Shown here: positions 43,765 to 55,171 of the stretch, in pieces
How positions within the stretch are numbered: the first letter of the stretch is position 1
How the letters are laid out: each line of letters opens with the position of its first letter
Assembly: GCA_012934845.2 (NCBI GenBank)
Contig: WNNJ02000551.1
Location: 48,018-112,017 of the forward strand
Length of the DNA stretch: 64,000 nt
Reading direction: 5' to 3'
DNA from: Pomphorhynchus laevis
Lineage: Eukaryota; Acanthocephala; Palaeacanthocephala; Echinorhynchida; Pomphorhynchidae
The notes under the pieces: generated by a model
Seen by the model: the letters and a program-made list of their open reading frames with translations, nothing else
Database searches by the model: none
Told to the model about the DNA's origin: nothing
Program-made: the position numbers and the translations under genes

Positions 43765-45090
43765 ATGCCTAAAAAAGCGCGATCTCAGATCCCTGTTCCT
43801 GATCAACAATCTTCCACATCTAAATGCAATGATGGTTATACCAGCTTTGAAGTTGGATGCGATTCCAAAGATTGCGATGTATGGACACTTGTTCGTGTTA
43901 AAATATCCGACCACTCAGTGTATAAACTTAAACATTTCACTTGCGGTTTTTGTACATCAGTACGACTACTACAGTTATCCTGCTCATCTACTCCTGTATC
44001 ACACACTACCACTCAGACCAATGCTGTTTTAGATGTTTCCCTCGCATCAACACCTGACTTCGCATCATATAATCCCATTATTGAACCTACTCTCTCACAC
44101 ACTCCTCGTTCAACTACGTACCAAACTTCCATTAATCTTTCTCATTCTAACAATGCTAACGGCAAAGCTTTTCATCTCGTACCTCCTCTTTCCTATTCCT
44201 CCCCCAATCTAAATAAATCTCAAACTTCTTTATTCTCCTCACGAACTCCTTACTCGACCCCCCCCTGTATCACCTCTCAATAATTTACACCCTTCCATCA
44301 AAATCATTTCCAGTAACATTTCCGATCAACTAATTCAACACTCCATTCCTGTCACTCATGCCCCAACCTATTTTAATTCTCCTTACTCTACCTCCCACGT
44401 AACACTTCCCAATAAGTTACATCCTTCATTTAAAATCATATCCAGTCACATCTCTGATCAACCGATTCAACACCCCGCTCCTGTCACACTTGCTCCAACC
44501 AATATTAATTCTTTATCAAGCACCCCTGTCATTTCCACTTCTATCTGCTCATCTACCTCGACTCCACCAGCTCTGTCCGTCCACCACTTCCACGAAATCG
44601 TTTTCCTTCGCGCGATCGCTGTATAATCATATCAAACTTAAAGCTTTCCGAATCTGCTTCTCCACAATCTCGCCTCGATGATGATGTATCTGCTTTCAGG
44701 TCTATCCTAGCAACCATTCTTCCTGATGATAACCCATCACTCTTCAATAATATCGCTCCTGTATCCTTTATTCGTTTAAACAAATCCACTAAATCAAATC
44801 ATCTCAGTCCTCCACTCTTAAAAATCGTTTTCCGACATAGTTCACATGCCTCTTCGGTACTCTCCCAACGTTTTAAACTTCTTACCACTTCATCTACTTG
44901 CCGTATCTTTCCTGACCGCTCCCCTTCTGATATTGCCCAGCTCAATTTAGCTCGCATTGAAAAACATCGACGTGAAACAAACGGCGAGTCATCCTTATCT
45001 ATACGTAAAATCAACGGAAATTTTCACGTTCTTCACACAAGGCCAAAAATTCGATGGCGTCCCATCTCTCCCCCTTGTCTTCTTCGCTAG
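43765..45090 (+). pseudogene. ORF1 of LINE-gamma
   Basis: Starts MPKKARSQIPVPDQQSSTSK. A Cys/His zinc-binding pattern (GCDSKDCDVWTLVRVK...LKHFTCGFC) resembles a PHD finger. Next comes a Ser/Thr/Pro-rich middle with an internal repeat (44,285 and 44,417), then the conserved C-terminal domain SPPLLKIVFRHSSHASSVLS and FHVLHTRPKIRWRPISPPCL. Frame changes occur at the C run near 44,263 and near 44,575, so it is broken in this copy. Its stop (45,088) overlaps the ORF2 start by 37 bases. Confidence 0.8.
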
Positions 45091-47963
45091 TCGATCTCGC
45101 TCCTAAGCATACTTTTCGTCTTAGTCTATTCAATACTCGCTCCATTCTTCATAAAGCTGATATGCTTCTCGATATCTTCGATCAATTATCTATCGATATT
45201 CTCTGCATTACCGAATCCTGGCACACTGACTCCAACGATCTTGATATTCGTCGTCTATGTCGCTCTGGTTGTTCTCTAGTTGAATCAGCTCGTCAAATTA
45301 CATCTCATACATCTACTGCGTCTAACCATGGCGGTATTGTTGCCATTGCTCGTCACCCAATGTCTTTACGTAAAATCAACGTTAACATCCGTTACACCTC
45401 GTTCGAATTACTCATATGCAGATTATCAACGCCTTTCCCTCTGGAACTTGTGATTGTATACCGTCCAGGTTCAGTTGCCCCATCACGTATCTTCTTTAAC
45501 GACCTTGCAGATCTAATGTCTCACTGTTCATTGTCTTATACTCCTTCTTTTGTTCTCGGTGACTTTAACATTCGTCTTGATCGCCCGTCTGACTCTGACT
45601 CTATCACTTTAACTAATCTTTTTTCTGATTTTAACTATAAATTACTTTCAACAAGCCCAACTCATATTCTCGGCGGTGCTCTCGACATCATTGCTGTTCC
45701 TAACTGCTTCAATGACTATACCTCCTTGTCAATTACTGATCCTGGTTTGTCCGATCATTTCCTTGTCACTCTTACTCTTACTCGTCCCCATCCTCCTTCT
45801 CCGCCTTTACCATTATCTACACCAAGTCGACCCTGGAAGCTTCTCGATATCCCTATTCTCTGCACATCCTTACTCAATTCTTCACTCTTTTCACTTCCTC
45901 TTAACTATCTCTCTCCCGATGATCTCTGCATTCTGTTTGATTCTGAACTTACGTCGATCCTCAATAACCTTCTACCTAGTCGACTTCGACGTTCCCAGCG
46001 CTTGCGCCATGCTCCCTGGTTCGATTCTGACTGTAGTCTTTCTAAGCGTCGACTCCGTCACTCTTTTCGTATGTATAAACGCTTTCTTAAACGTTCACCC
46101 AACTCACTCCCTCCAAATCTTCGTGATTCCTACTTTTCTCAACGCCGTTCACATCTCATTCTTATACGTACTAAACGTACTCTCTTTTGGCGAAATCAAC
46201 TCGAGTCATCTTCCAACTCGAAATCTCATTGGAAAATCTTAAACTCAATTCTTTCACGATCATCTACCCCTTGTAATATAAATCCTGATAAATTTTCTTC
46301 TTATCTACAAACTAAGCTATCTAATTTACTTTCCCTACTACCCATAGCCCCCTTGTACCCACTCTTATCTTTAAATACTTCCCTCCCAGAACTATTCCAC
46401 CTTCTTCCTGTTTCGTCTGATGAAGTTTCTTCGGTTCTGATGTCATTACCTAATAAAACCTCTCCTTCTGACCCAATTCCCACTCACTTACTTAAAAATA
46501 TCTGCACTTTTATCTTACCCTTCCTAACCACATTGTTCAACTCGTCCATCCGTAGCTGTACATTTCCTTCCATCTGGAAATGCGCCACTGTTCGTCCTAT
46601 CATCAAAAAGCAATCTCTCGACTCTTCACTACCATCTTCGTACCGTCCAATCTCACTTCTCCCAACCCTCTCTAAACTCCTTGAGCGTCTCGTTCTTAAG
46701 CAAGTTAATACATATCTCTATTCCTCTAACTTATTTCCTCCCTTCCAAGCCGCTTTTCGCTCTAATTACTCTACCGAAATTGCATGTCTTAAAGTTTATA
46801 ACGACTTACTCATATCGCGCGATCATAAATTATGTAGTGTCATAGTTTCTCTTGATCTATCGTCTGCTTTTGACATCGTCGATCACTCGATTCTTCTCCA
46901 TCGCCTTCGTCATGATTATGGCTTCTCTTTACCCACTGTATCATGGTTTTCTTCATATCTATCAAACCGTACATTTCGCGTATATTCTAACTCTTCTCTC
47001 TCCCATCCTTCGTCCATTCCGTCCGGTGTTCCGCAAGGCTCCGTATTAGGCCCTATACTTTTCTCTCTTCTTCTTGGTGATTTGTCTTCGATTTCTCATA
47101 AATTTAACTTCCATGTTATGCAATATGCTGATGACATTCTCATCTATGCTCATGCACCTGTTTATCGTATTCGCGATCTTAGTGTTTCTGCTTCCGACTG
47201 TCTTGTCTCAATTTCCAATCATCTTTCTTCCCTTCGCCTTTCTCTGAATCCTGATAAATCCAAAATTATGTGGATCCTACCTCGACGCCTCGGCTTCGAA
47301 CCTCCCTCCGTATCATTAAATTCTAAAATTCTTCCTATCGTTGATAATCTCGTTTTCCTAGGCTTCCATTTTGACAACCGACTTTCACTTAAACCTTTCG
47401 TTAGAGATAAAGTACGCTCATCTACCTTGATACTCCGCAACCTCCGTCAAGTTCGTAGATTGATCGATTTCCCTTCTTGTATGACTCTCATATCATCTCT
47501 CCTTTTTTCTAGACTCGATTATTGTCTTAGTCTATTTTCCAACTCACCTAAATCCACTCTTCTTCCCCTACAACGCATCGTCAACGCAGCTGTCCGAATT
47601 CTCCTCCGTCTTCGTCGTTTTGATCAAACATCCTACCATCTTGCTTCTCTCGATTTGCCTACAATTTATTGTCGTGTTCAAATTCGTCTTCTTATCGTTG
47701 CTTTCCGCCTTGTAACTTTTCATACCCCTTCATTTCTCAACCTTCCTTTTCTTGATAATTCTCGTCCTGTTTACTGCTCCTTGCGTTCCTGTAATTCCCT
47801 TCTTTTACATGTCCCAAACTACTCTACCTCCTTTGGACTCCGCTCCTTCCTGGTGGCTGCTCCTCTATCGTGGAATCATCTGCCCATTCATATACGCCAA
47901 TCAACTTCCCTGCAGTGCTTCAAACGACAAATCCGATCCCATCTGAACAATTTAACTGCTTGA
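45054..47963 (+). CDS. ORF2 of LINE-gamma: endonuclease-reverse transcriptase, intact (969 aa)
   Basis: Nicks target DNA and copies element RNA in place. Residues ~20-260 are an APE-type endonuclease: LFNTRS (N), CITESWH (E), VLGDFNIRLDRP (D, N), LSDHFLV (SDH). RT at ~480-760: WKCATVRPIIKK, SYRPISLLPTLSKLLERLVL, QAAFRSNYSTEIACL, VSLDLSSAFDIVDHSIL (motif A), SGVPQGSVLGPILF (B), MQYADDILIYAH (C), LSLNPDKSKIMW (D), VFLGFHFD (E). A C-terminal thumb ends SWNHLPIHIRQS...HLNNLTA. Length and motifs are those of a whole CR1/L2-like ORF2. No RNase H. It is the only complete retroelement enzyme in the window and may be recently active. Confidence 0.95.
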   Translation: MASHLSPLSSSLVDLAPKHTFRLSLFNTRSILHKADMLLDIFDQLSIDILCITESWHTDSNDLDIRRLCRSGCSLVESARQITSHTSTASNHGGIVAIARHPMSLRKINVNIRYTSFELLICRLSTPFPLELVIVYRPGSVAPSRIFFNDLADLMSHCSLSYTPSFVLGDFNIRLDRPSDSDSITLTNLFSDFNYKLLSTSPTHILGGALDIIAVPNCFNDYTSLSITDPGLSDHFLVTLTLTRPHPPSPPLPLSTPSRPWKLLDIPILCTSLLNSSLFSLPLNYLSPDDLCILFDSELTSILNNLLPSRLRRSQRLRHAPWFDSDCSLSKRRLRHSFRMYKRFLKRSPNSLPPNLRDSYFSQRRSHLILIRTKRTLFWRNQLESSSNSKSHWKILNSILSRSSTPCNINPDKFSSYLQTKLSNLLSLLPIAPLYPLLSLNTSLPELFHLLPVSSDEVSSVLMSLPNKTSPSDPIPTHLLKNICTFILPFLTTLFNSSIRSCTFPSIWKCATVRPIIKKQSLDSSLPSSYRPISLLPTLSKLLERLVLKQVNTYLYSSNLFPPFQAAFRSNYSTEIACLKVYNDLLISRDHKLCSVIVSLDLSSAFDIVDHSILLHRLRHDYGFSLPTVSWFSSYLSNRTFRVYSNSSLSHPSSIPSGVPQGSVLGPILFSLLLGDLSSISHKFNFHVMQYADDILIYAHAPVYRIRDLSVSASDCLVSISNHLSSLRLSLNPDKSKIMWILPRRLGFEPPSVSLNSKILPIVDNLVFLGFHFDNRLSLKPFVRDKVRSSTLILRNLRQVRRLIDFPSCMTLISSLLFSRLDYCLSLFSNSPKSTLLPLQRIVNAAVRILLRLRRFDQTSYHLASLDLPTIYCRVQIRLLIVAFRLVTFHTPSFLNLPFLDNSRPVYCSLRSCNSLLLHVPNYSTSFGLRSFLVAAPLSWNHLPIHIRQSTSLQCFKRQIRSHLNNLTA

Positions 47964-48050
47964 CTTTCTCATTTTTGTTTGTGGACTTGTAAGCGTACAG
48001 CTTGTACGCATTTGCCACATTAAATAAATTTGTATTATTATTATTATATT

Positions 48051-49140
48051 CTTCGATTTCTCTAAGGCGTTTGACAGAATAGACCATAGATTCCTCCTAA
48101 ATAAACTAGAGAAAAGTGGCATTCCATTTTTGCTTGTTAGATGGATTGAATCGTTTTTAAGCAATCGTAGTTATTGTGTGCATGTAGATAATTTTTACTC
48201 TTCTTTGCGGCCATGTAATATAGGGTGCCTCAAGGTTTAGTATTGGGTCCATTGTTATTTAGTGTCTACGTCAACGATCTCTCGGAATGTATTGATTCTC
48301 GGATGCTTTTATATGCAGACGATTTGAAAATCTGGCGGGCAATTTGTTCACCCAATGATATAGTTAAACTGCAACAGGATATCGATTAAGTCGAAAATTG
48401 GGATCTGCTCAATAGGTTGATTGTAAATATATCAAAATGCAAACATTTACGTGTTTGTGGCGGAAATGCTCAATCTTTAGCTAATTATAGCTTTCAAAGC
48501 AGTGATATAGAACGAGTGAACAAATATAAGGACTTATGAGTGTGAATAAACAGTGATTTGAGTACCGTCACACATACTGAACATGTTTGTTCAAATGCGT
48601 TGGGGATAATCGGTCAACTTCGACGCACTTTCATTGCACTCAATAAATTTTCCCTACGTCCGCTAATCTTTGCTCATGTGTTGAGCCGTCTTCTATACGC
48701 TGCTCCGTGTGTATCCCAAAAATTCAAAAGAACATATTAGTTCAGAGAGGGTAGTTCATAGAGCTACCAAGCTAGCACCGCAACTGAAATTTTTATCGAT
48801 TAAAAGCACTTAGACTTGAGACTGTCACGTGGACCCGCCGGTACATCGATATGAGTATGATCTGGCAAATTCTTAATGAGTTGGATCATCCACTTTGAGA
48901 TTGTCTTCATTTGCGCTCATCCAATATCTTCCGAGGCCATGGTTTGACCCTGCGACGTGAAAGGATAAGAAAATCACGAGCTGTATAATTTGATCGGCGA
49001 GTTGTATCTCTGTGGAATAGGTTTGGAGAGTCAACAGTGTGCAGTAGCAATATCAACAAATTCAAAAAGAAATTACGCATGGAAGATGCTATGGGGAAAG
49101 CTGCTTTTCTGTATTTGTGATACTTTTATTATATTTTATT
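48051..49140 (+). mobile_element. LINE-beta, 3' part (continues after the LINE-gamma insertion)
   Basis: FFDFSKAFDRIDHRFLLNKL, GIPFLLVRWIESFLSNRSYC, then GLVLGPLLFSVYVNDLSECI, MLLYADDLKIWRA (motif C), LQQDID and a C-terminal part (AVVSLWNR-like phrase near 49.0 kb, KFKKKLRMEDAMG). In-frame stops and frameshifts are present (for example around 48,230, 48,388 and 48,538). Confidence 0.88.
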
Positions 49141-50090
49141 TTTTTCTACAGTGAAATAAGTTGGTACAACAACTGCATTGTCCGTATTTGGCTTTTGTCG
49201 ATGACCCTATGATTTTGTTTAAATTTTAATCCACAAACAATATAAATGCATTACAACGGGATTTAAATATTATTTACGAATGAAGTGTTCGAACAGGACT
49301 CACCTTAAATGTAGGTAAGTATGTTCATTTGCATTTTGGTCTAAATAATATACCAGCTAGTTACATGTATGCCCCAGTATCATATGTACAGCGACTCACA
49401 CACGTGGCCTTGGCACAATTGTTCAATCACCTCTCAAGTCTTACATGAATACGAACAGACTGTATTCGAAGGGGCAGCGTGTTCTTTATTTATTGAAATA
49501 TTGTTTCAAATACCTGCCTGTCGATTGTTTTAAGATTTTTTACAACACATTGGTTCGTCCTCACATCGAGTATATCATTCAATCAACGTTTCCATTTATT
49601 AAATAGGAGATAAATTCACTCGATAATATACTCAGACGAGGGTCTCGATAATGTGCAACAATTTCACATTCTCCTTACACATCAAGACTCAAAATATTAG
49701 ACATACGTTCTATCCGTCCTCTTTTGATGTATTTAGATTTAATAGTAATGTATAAGATTGCTAAAGGCTATGACGGATTCCCCAGCTTATGTAGGTTTTA
49801 ACCACCGCACTTGTCATCGAGGACATAGTTCGCATCCTAGTACACAATATCTTGGAAAGTGTCACAGTCTATATCGTGCTTCGCGTCGTATTGTTAGAAT
49901 ATCGAACATGTTAGTGAACATGGAACATGCTAGTGAACACTTTAGTACGTGATACATTCAAAAGAAAACTTTTGGAATGAATGCGCTATCCCTACCAAGA
50001 AGCTATTCGAATGTCATACCTGACAGTTTTTTAATTCTGTTTAATGTTTTGGTGAGCAAAATCAACATCTTAGGGCTTTGTCTTTTAAAT
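49141..50090 (+). pseudogene. C-terminal RT remnant of another CR1/L2-like LINE
   Basis: Reads FVDDPMILF (catalytic box) near 49.19 kb, NINALQRDLN, GLTLNVGKYVHLHFG (motif D), LVRPHIEYIIQSTFPF-like phrases and KAMTDSPAYVGFNHRTCH near 49.76 kb. It differs from LINE-beta in sequence, so it is a separate element lying head-to-tail after it. Many stops. Confidence 0.75.
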
Positions 50091-50289
50091 AAATAATAAT
50101 TTTACCAGAGAAACAAATATTTGACACGTGGAATAAGCAACAAGTACAAAGCAACTTTTCGACACTTTTAATAACATCGGCAATGATCACACGAACAGTT
50201 AAATACTTTCTGTGGTACGGGGCTTAAGATTTTTTACCAAGGTACGGAAATTATTGGTTTGACTATTGGAGATCTGACATAAGATCATT
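50091..50289. other. Short spacer, nothing recognised
   Basis: No coding or repeat signal seen. Confidence 0.5.
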
Positions 50290-52546
50290 TTCACGTGGTG
50301 AATGCGTGCCGGCACATGCTTACATGACCACAAAAAATAAAAAAAATCTAAGTCATGTGTTGAGAAGGTGGGAACGAAGGAGGTATTTGAATGTGATAAA
50401 TGGCGACCGCTGCAGACGTCGAGAAGGAGCAGATTTCAAGCTAGGGACGACGACGAGGAAGAATCGGATACCGTAGTTTTTGGAGTAATTGGGAACGTGG
50501 AGAAAGATGAAATTACGGGAATGCTGCTATAGAGAAGTGGGACGAATGTCGTCTAAGAAAGCGAGATGATGAACGATGCGGAGCCGACAGCGATGATACT
50601 AAAAGTTAAGAGAATAAGACGGAGTTTGATGCGGATGTGGATGGTGCGCCATGAGATTGAGCAAGATACTTGAATGTGTGGTCAAAGTGACGATGACCCC
50701 TAGCACTCGAACGACGGATTTGATGATGCATTGTAGGGATAGTATCATAAATTTTGGAGAATTGGCGAAAAGGTTGAGGCAGTAAATAATTTTAGAAAAA
50801 CGAAACTATGAAAGAAAATACATACAATAAAGGAAGTCGATAAGTGGCGGATATGGCGGATGTCACGAAGAATTAAGTTAGACGTGCGAACTTTGTCACA
50901 GACGACGGGTATAAGAGAAACATGATCATCGAAATGCAATCCAAAGAAAGTGATATTATGGACTATTAGGATGATTGATGAGGCAAAAGATGCGGAAGAA
51001 GGAGATATAACGTTGACGGGTGGATCCACATTATTTTTAACTTGTCGGGGTTAATAAGAAGATAAAGATGGGAGAGACATTTGTAGATAAAAGATAGACA
51101 GTTGAAGGCAGAAATATCGATATCGTGTATGTGATGGGAGGTTGCATGAGCATAAATCAGACTGTCATCGGCGTATTGCATAAAGTTTAAGAAGTAAGTT
51201 TTGATAAACGGAGAAAGATCGCCAAGTGGAAGAGAGAAAATCTAGGGATCTAGGACTGAATCTTGTGGGACCCCGCAGAAAATAGAGATGGGAGGAGAGG
51301 ATGATGAATTTGAACAAACTCGGAACGAACGGTCGGATAGATATGAGGCAAACAAAGGACGAAAATTCCGTAATTATATCAAAGGAGAGAAAGGAGGATG
51401 AAGTGATCGGCGATGTTGAAGGCGAAGGAGAGATCGAGGGAGATGAGACCACTATATAGAGTCTTGTGACGAAAAATGAGTTTATCGTTGTAAACTTTCA
51501 TGATACAATTTCGGTGAAGTAATTAGAACGAAAAGCGGATTGGAAAGGAGGATACATATTGGACGGAGAAAGATAAGCGTTGATCTGTATTAAGATGATG
51601 CGTTCTAAGAGCTTAGAAACAGTAGAAATGAGTGAAATGGGGCAATAGCTAGAAAAGAACGAAAGGTTGAGCGATTCTTTATTAAGGTGGGGACGAATGA
51701 TGGCGGATTTCCAGTGTGAATGAAAGATAAGACCGTGGATGGACGAGTTAAACAAGGTGGTGAGGAAAGAGAATATCGATGAACATATGGATTTAAGTAT
51801 GTCGGTAGGCAGGGGACGCAGGTGATGTCTTGTTGGGCAAGGACATGAGGACATGTGAGACTTCGGCAGGTGAGACATTGAGATAGAATAGTTTCGGGAG
51901 GGTGTGGCGAGGCGAGTAGCAGTGAGATGGAAAGGAGTTGCATTTGGTAGTAGTAGGTGGATATGAGACCTGCGAAGAGCAAGATAAGAATCATGGAGAG
52001 ACGGAGTGTGCGATTGGTGATAGACTTGAAAAGCATGATAAAGTCGACGCTTTGAGAGTAGGCATTAGATGCTAAAGCATGGGATAAAGTGCAAACGACT
52101 GTGACGATAAGGCGTGAAAGGCAAGAGAAGATCGAGAATGGATGTGAGTTCATTGTCGAAAAGAAAGGCAAGATCGTGTGAAGAGGAAGATGTTATTGTA
52201 AGAGAAGATAGAGACAATTTGAGTAAGGCAGAGCGGAGAAGAAGGAAACCAAGATTTCTCTAAGTGCGACGTGTTATTATAGGTGTTTGAGGCTGGTGTA
52301 GTTGGAAGTGAGATTAACGGTGACGATAATGTGATTGGATAGACCGGAATCCTAGATGGACGGTGAGTTGTAGACATAGAAAAGATCGTGGGCAGCGATA
52401 ATGTCGAGTGCCCTGCTGAAGATATGTGTGGGGTCAGTTGAGAAGAGTTTGTAATTGTAGATGGATAGAATGTTGATGATTCGAATGGAATCAGTGAAGG
52501 AGGGACGTTTTAGGCGAATGTTGAAGCCTTTTCGTCCATTGTCCAA
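50290..52546 (-). mobile_element. LINE-gamma relic, copy D
   Basis: Minus strand: GFNIRLKRPSFTDSIRIINI (endonuclease end), SFFSSYCPISLISTVSKLLE, FQSAFRSNYFTEIVS, MQYADDSLIYAHA, FFGLHFDDHVSLIPVVCDKV, in the same order as ORF2 of the full copy. The 3' end near 50,290 keeps a hairpin like that of the full copy (GCATGTGCCGGCACGC). Older than copies F and the full copy, with many frame changes; the 5' part is missing. Confidence 0.87.
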
Positions 52547-53179
52547 TCTGCTGTTAGAGTCATCGTTGTGATTTTGTTTGTTCGGCTATCTCCCGTTTCC
52601 GATATCCTTTGATGATCCAACATCGCAACTGTTTGGAAACAGGCCTACGTGACTCTTTTCCGCCTCTATGTCCATTGTCCAATCCGCCGATGTAATCATC
52701 AGAGGGATTTGAGATAGTCTATGAAAGGACTATCCTCACGGCTGATGCAAGCCGCCGATTATTTAGCCGTTGGTCGACGAATGTCGAACATAAGTTACCT
52801 TGTCCGATCATCAAACAGGCAAATTGACAATAGGTGCCAGTTTAATACTTAATCGACTGGCACCTAGCAGCCCTATTTTTGTAAACGTCTAACAAAAATA
52901 AAACTATCAAATAAATATATTGTCAAAAAATTAATAAAAGCCCTAATATTTTGATTAATCCAAATTATTTAAAAGTATTAGGACCAATAAACGTATTTTA
53001 ATCTGAGTTAATTCATAGGTTTATACGTTAAAGACATCGTCCGTAATGTTGGAAATCATATATGAATTCGTTGTTTTTAGCAGTTGATCAACAAATGTTG
53101 AACATACGTTTACTGGGCCGCTCCACGAATAGGCAAATTGACAATAGGTACCAGCTTAATACTAAATCTACACCTAGCG
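52547..53179. repeat. Spacer with a twofold repeat (about 305 bp apart)
   Basis: The phrase aggcaaattgacaataggt occurs at 52,829 and 53,134, each followed by CCAGYTTAATACT and CACCTAGC. Part of it (52,935-53,090) is found again at 61,255-61,420. No coding potential. Confidence 0.75.
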
Positions 53180-55171
53180 GCCAATATTTATTTGTTGTAT
53201 TTATGAAATACAACACATTTAAATCATTTTAAATGAAAACAAATTGGATCGTTGAACTATTAAAAGTATATTATGTTTTTAGATAAAATAGATTGTAATA
53301 ATATTAAAAAAATAATATTCATTAAAAAAGATTTAAAAAAGATTTCTCAAACATTTAAAAAGTAAAAAAAAACATACATAGAATATTTTGATATTTTTAT
53401 AATTTTAAAGATATTAATTTGAAGATTTATGAAAATAGTTTAGTATAGATACTTCTCAAAGCTAGGTTTAATTCATATTGAACCTAGCCTATGAAATACA
53501 ACACATTTTAATTATTTTCACTGAAAACAAACTGGATCGTTGAACAGTTTAAAAGTATTATATGTTTTTAAATGAAATAGATTATAGTGAAATGTAAATA
53601 ATTTATCTCAAACATTTAAAAAGTAAAAAACACATACATAGAATATTTTGATATTTTATAATTTTAAAGATATTAATTTGAAGATTTACGAAAATTGTTT
53701 AGTATAGATACTTCTCAAAGCTAGGTTTAATTCATATAGCACCTAGCCTATGAAATACAACACATTTTAATTATTTTCACTGAAAACAAACTGGATCGTT
53801 GAACAGTTTAAAAGTATTATATGTTTTTAAATGAAATAGATTATAGTGAAATGTAAATAATTTATCTCAAACATTTAAAAAGTAAAAAAACATACATAGA
53901 ATATTTTGATATTTTTATAATTTTAAAGATATTAATTTGAAGATTTATGAAAATTGTTTAGTATAGATACTTCTCAAGGCAAGGTTTAATTCATATCGAA
54001 CCTAGCCTATGATTTACAACCCATTATAATTATTTTCACTGAAAACAAACTGGATCTTTGAGCATTTTAAAAGTATTTTATGTTTTTAAATGAAATAGAT
54101 TATAGTGAAATGTAAATAATTTATCTCAAAAATTTAAAAAGTAAAAAACACATACATAGAATATTTTGATATTTTTATAATTTTAAAGATATTAATTTGA
54201 AGATTTACAAAAATTGTTTAGTATAGAAACATATCAAAGCTAGGGTAAATTCATATCGAACCTAGCCTATGAAATACAACACATTTTAATTATTTTCACT
54301 GAAAACAACTTGAATCTTTGAACCTTTTTAAAGTATTATATGTTTTTAAATGAAATAGATTATAGTGAAATGTAAATAATTTATCTCAAAAATTTAAAAA
54401 GTAAAAAACACAAAAATAGAATATTTTGATATTTTATAATTTTAAAGATATTAATTTGAAGATTTACGAAAATTGTTTAGTATAGATACTTCTCAAAGCT
54501 AGGTTTAATTCATATCGAACCTAGCCTATGAAATACAACACATTTTAATTATTTTCACTGAAAACAAACTGGATCGTTGAACATTTTAAAAGTATTATAT
54601 GTTTTTAAATGAAATAGATTATAGTGAAATGTAAATAATTTATCTCAAACATTTAAAAAGTAAAAAAATGACCTTCATTTAATATTTTGATATTTTTATA
54701 ATTTTAAAGATATTAATTTGAAGATTTACGAAAATTGTTTAGTATAGAAACATATCAAAGCTAGGGTAAATTCATATCGAACCTAGCCTATGAAATACAA
54801 CACATTTTAATTATTTTCACTGAAAACAAACTGGATCGTTGAACATTTTAAAAGTATTATATGTTTTTAAATGAAATAGATTATAGTGAAATGTAAATAA
54901 TTTATCTCAAACATTTAAAAAGTAAAAAAATGACCTTCATTTAATATTTTGATATTTTTATAATTTTAAAGATATTAATTTGAAGATTTACGAAAATTGT
55001 TTAGTATAGATACTTCTCAAAGCTAGGTTTAATTCATATCGAACCTAGCCTATGAAATACAACACATTTTAATTATTTTCACTGAAAACAAACTGGATCT
55101 TTTAACATTTTAAAAGTATTATATGTTTTTAAATGAAATAGATTATAGTGAAATGTAAATAATTTATCTCA
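53180..55171. repeat. Satellite array, ~260-bp unit, about 7.6 copies
   Basis: Unit starts (ATGAAATACAACACATTTTA) at about 53,202, 53,491, 53,750, 54,009, 54,269, 54,528, 54,790 and 55,052; spacings 259-262 bp except the first (289). Very AT-rich, with AAGCTAGGTTTAATTCATA near each unit end. Units differ by a few percent. The last unit stops inside LINE-gamma homology at 55,171. Confidence 0.93.

Larger units (their letters stand above)
43542..48050 (+). mobile_element. LINE-gamma (CR1/L2-like), full length, inserted in LINE-beta
   Basis: 4.5 kb with 5' tandem repeats, ORF1, an intact ORF2, a short 3' UTR with hairpin GCGTACAGCTTGTACGC (about 47,993) and a (ATT)n tail (48,036-48,050). The host LINE-beta reads ...VTDII up to 43,541 and FFDFSKAFDR from 48,051, so the insertion point is exact. 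Related copies: F (33.8-35.2 kb), D (50.3-52.5 kb), E (55.2-56.1 kb). Confidence 0.93.
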
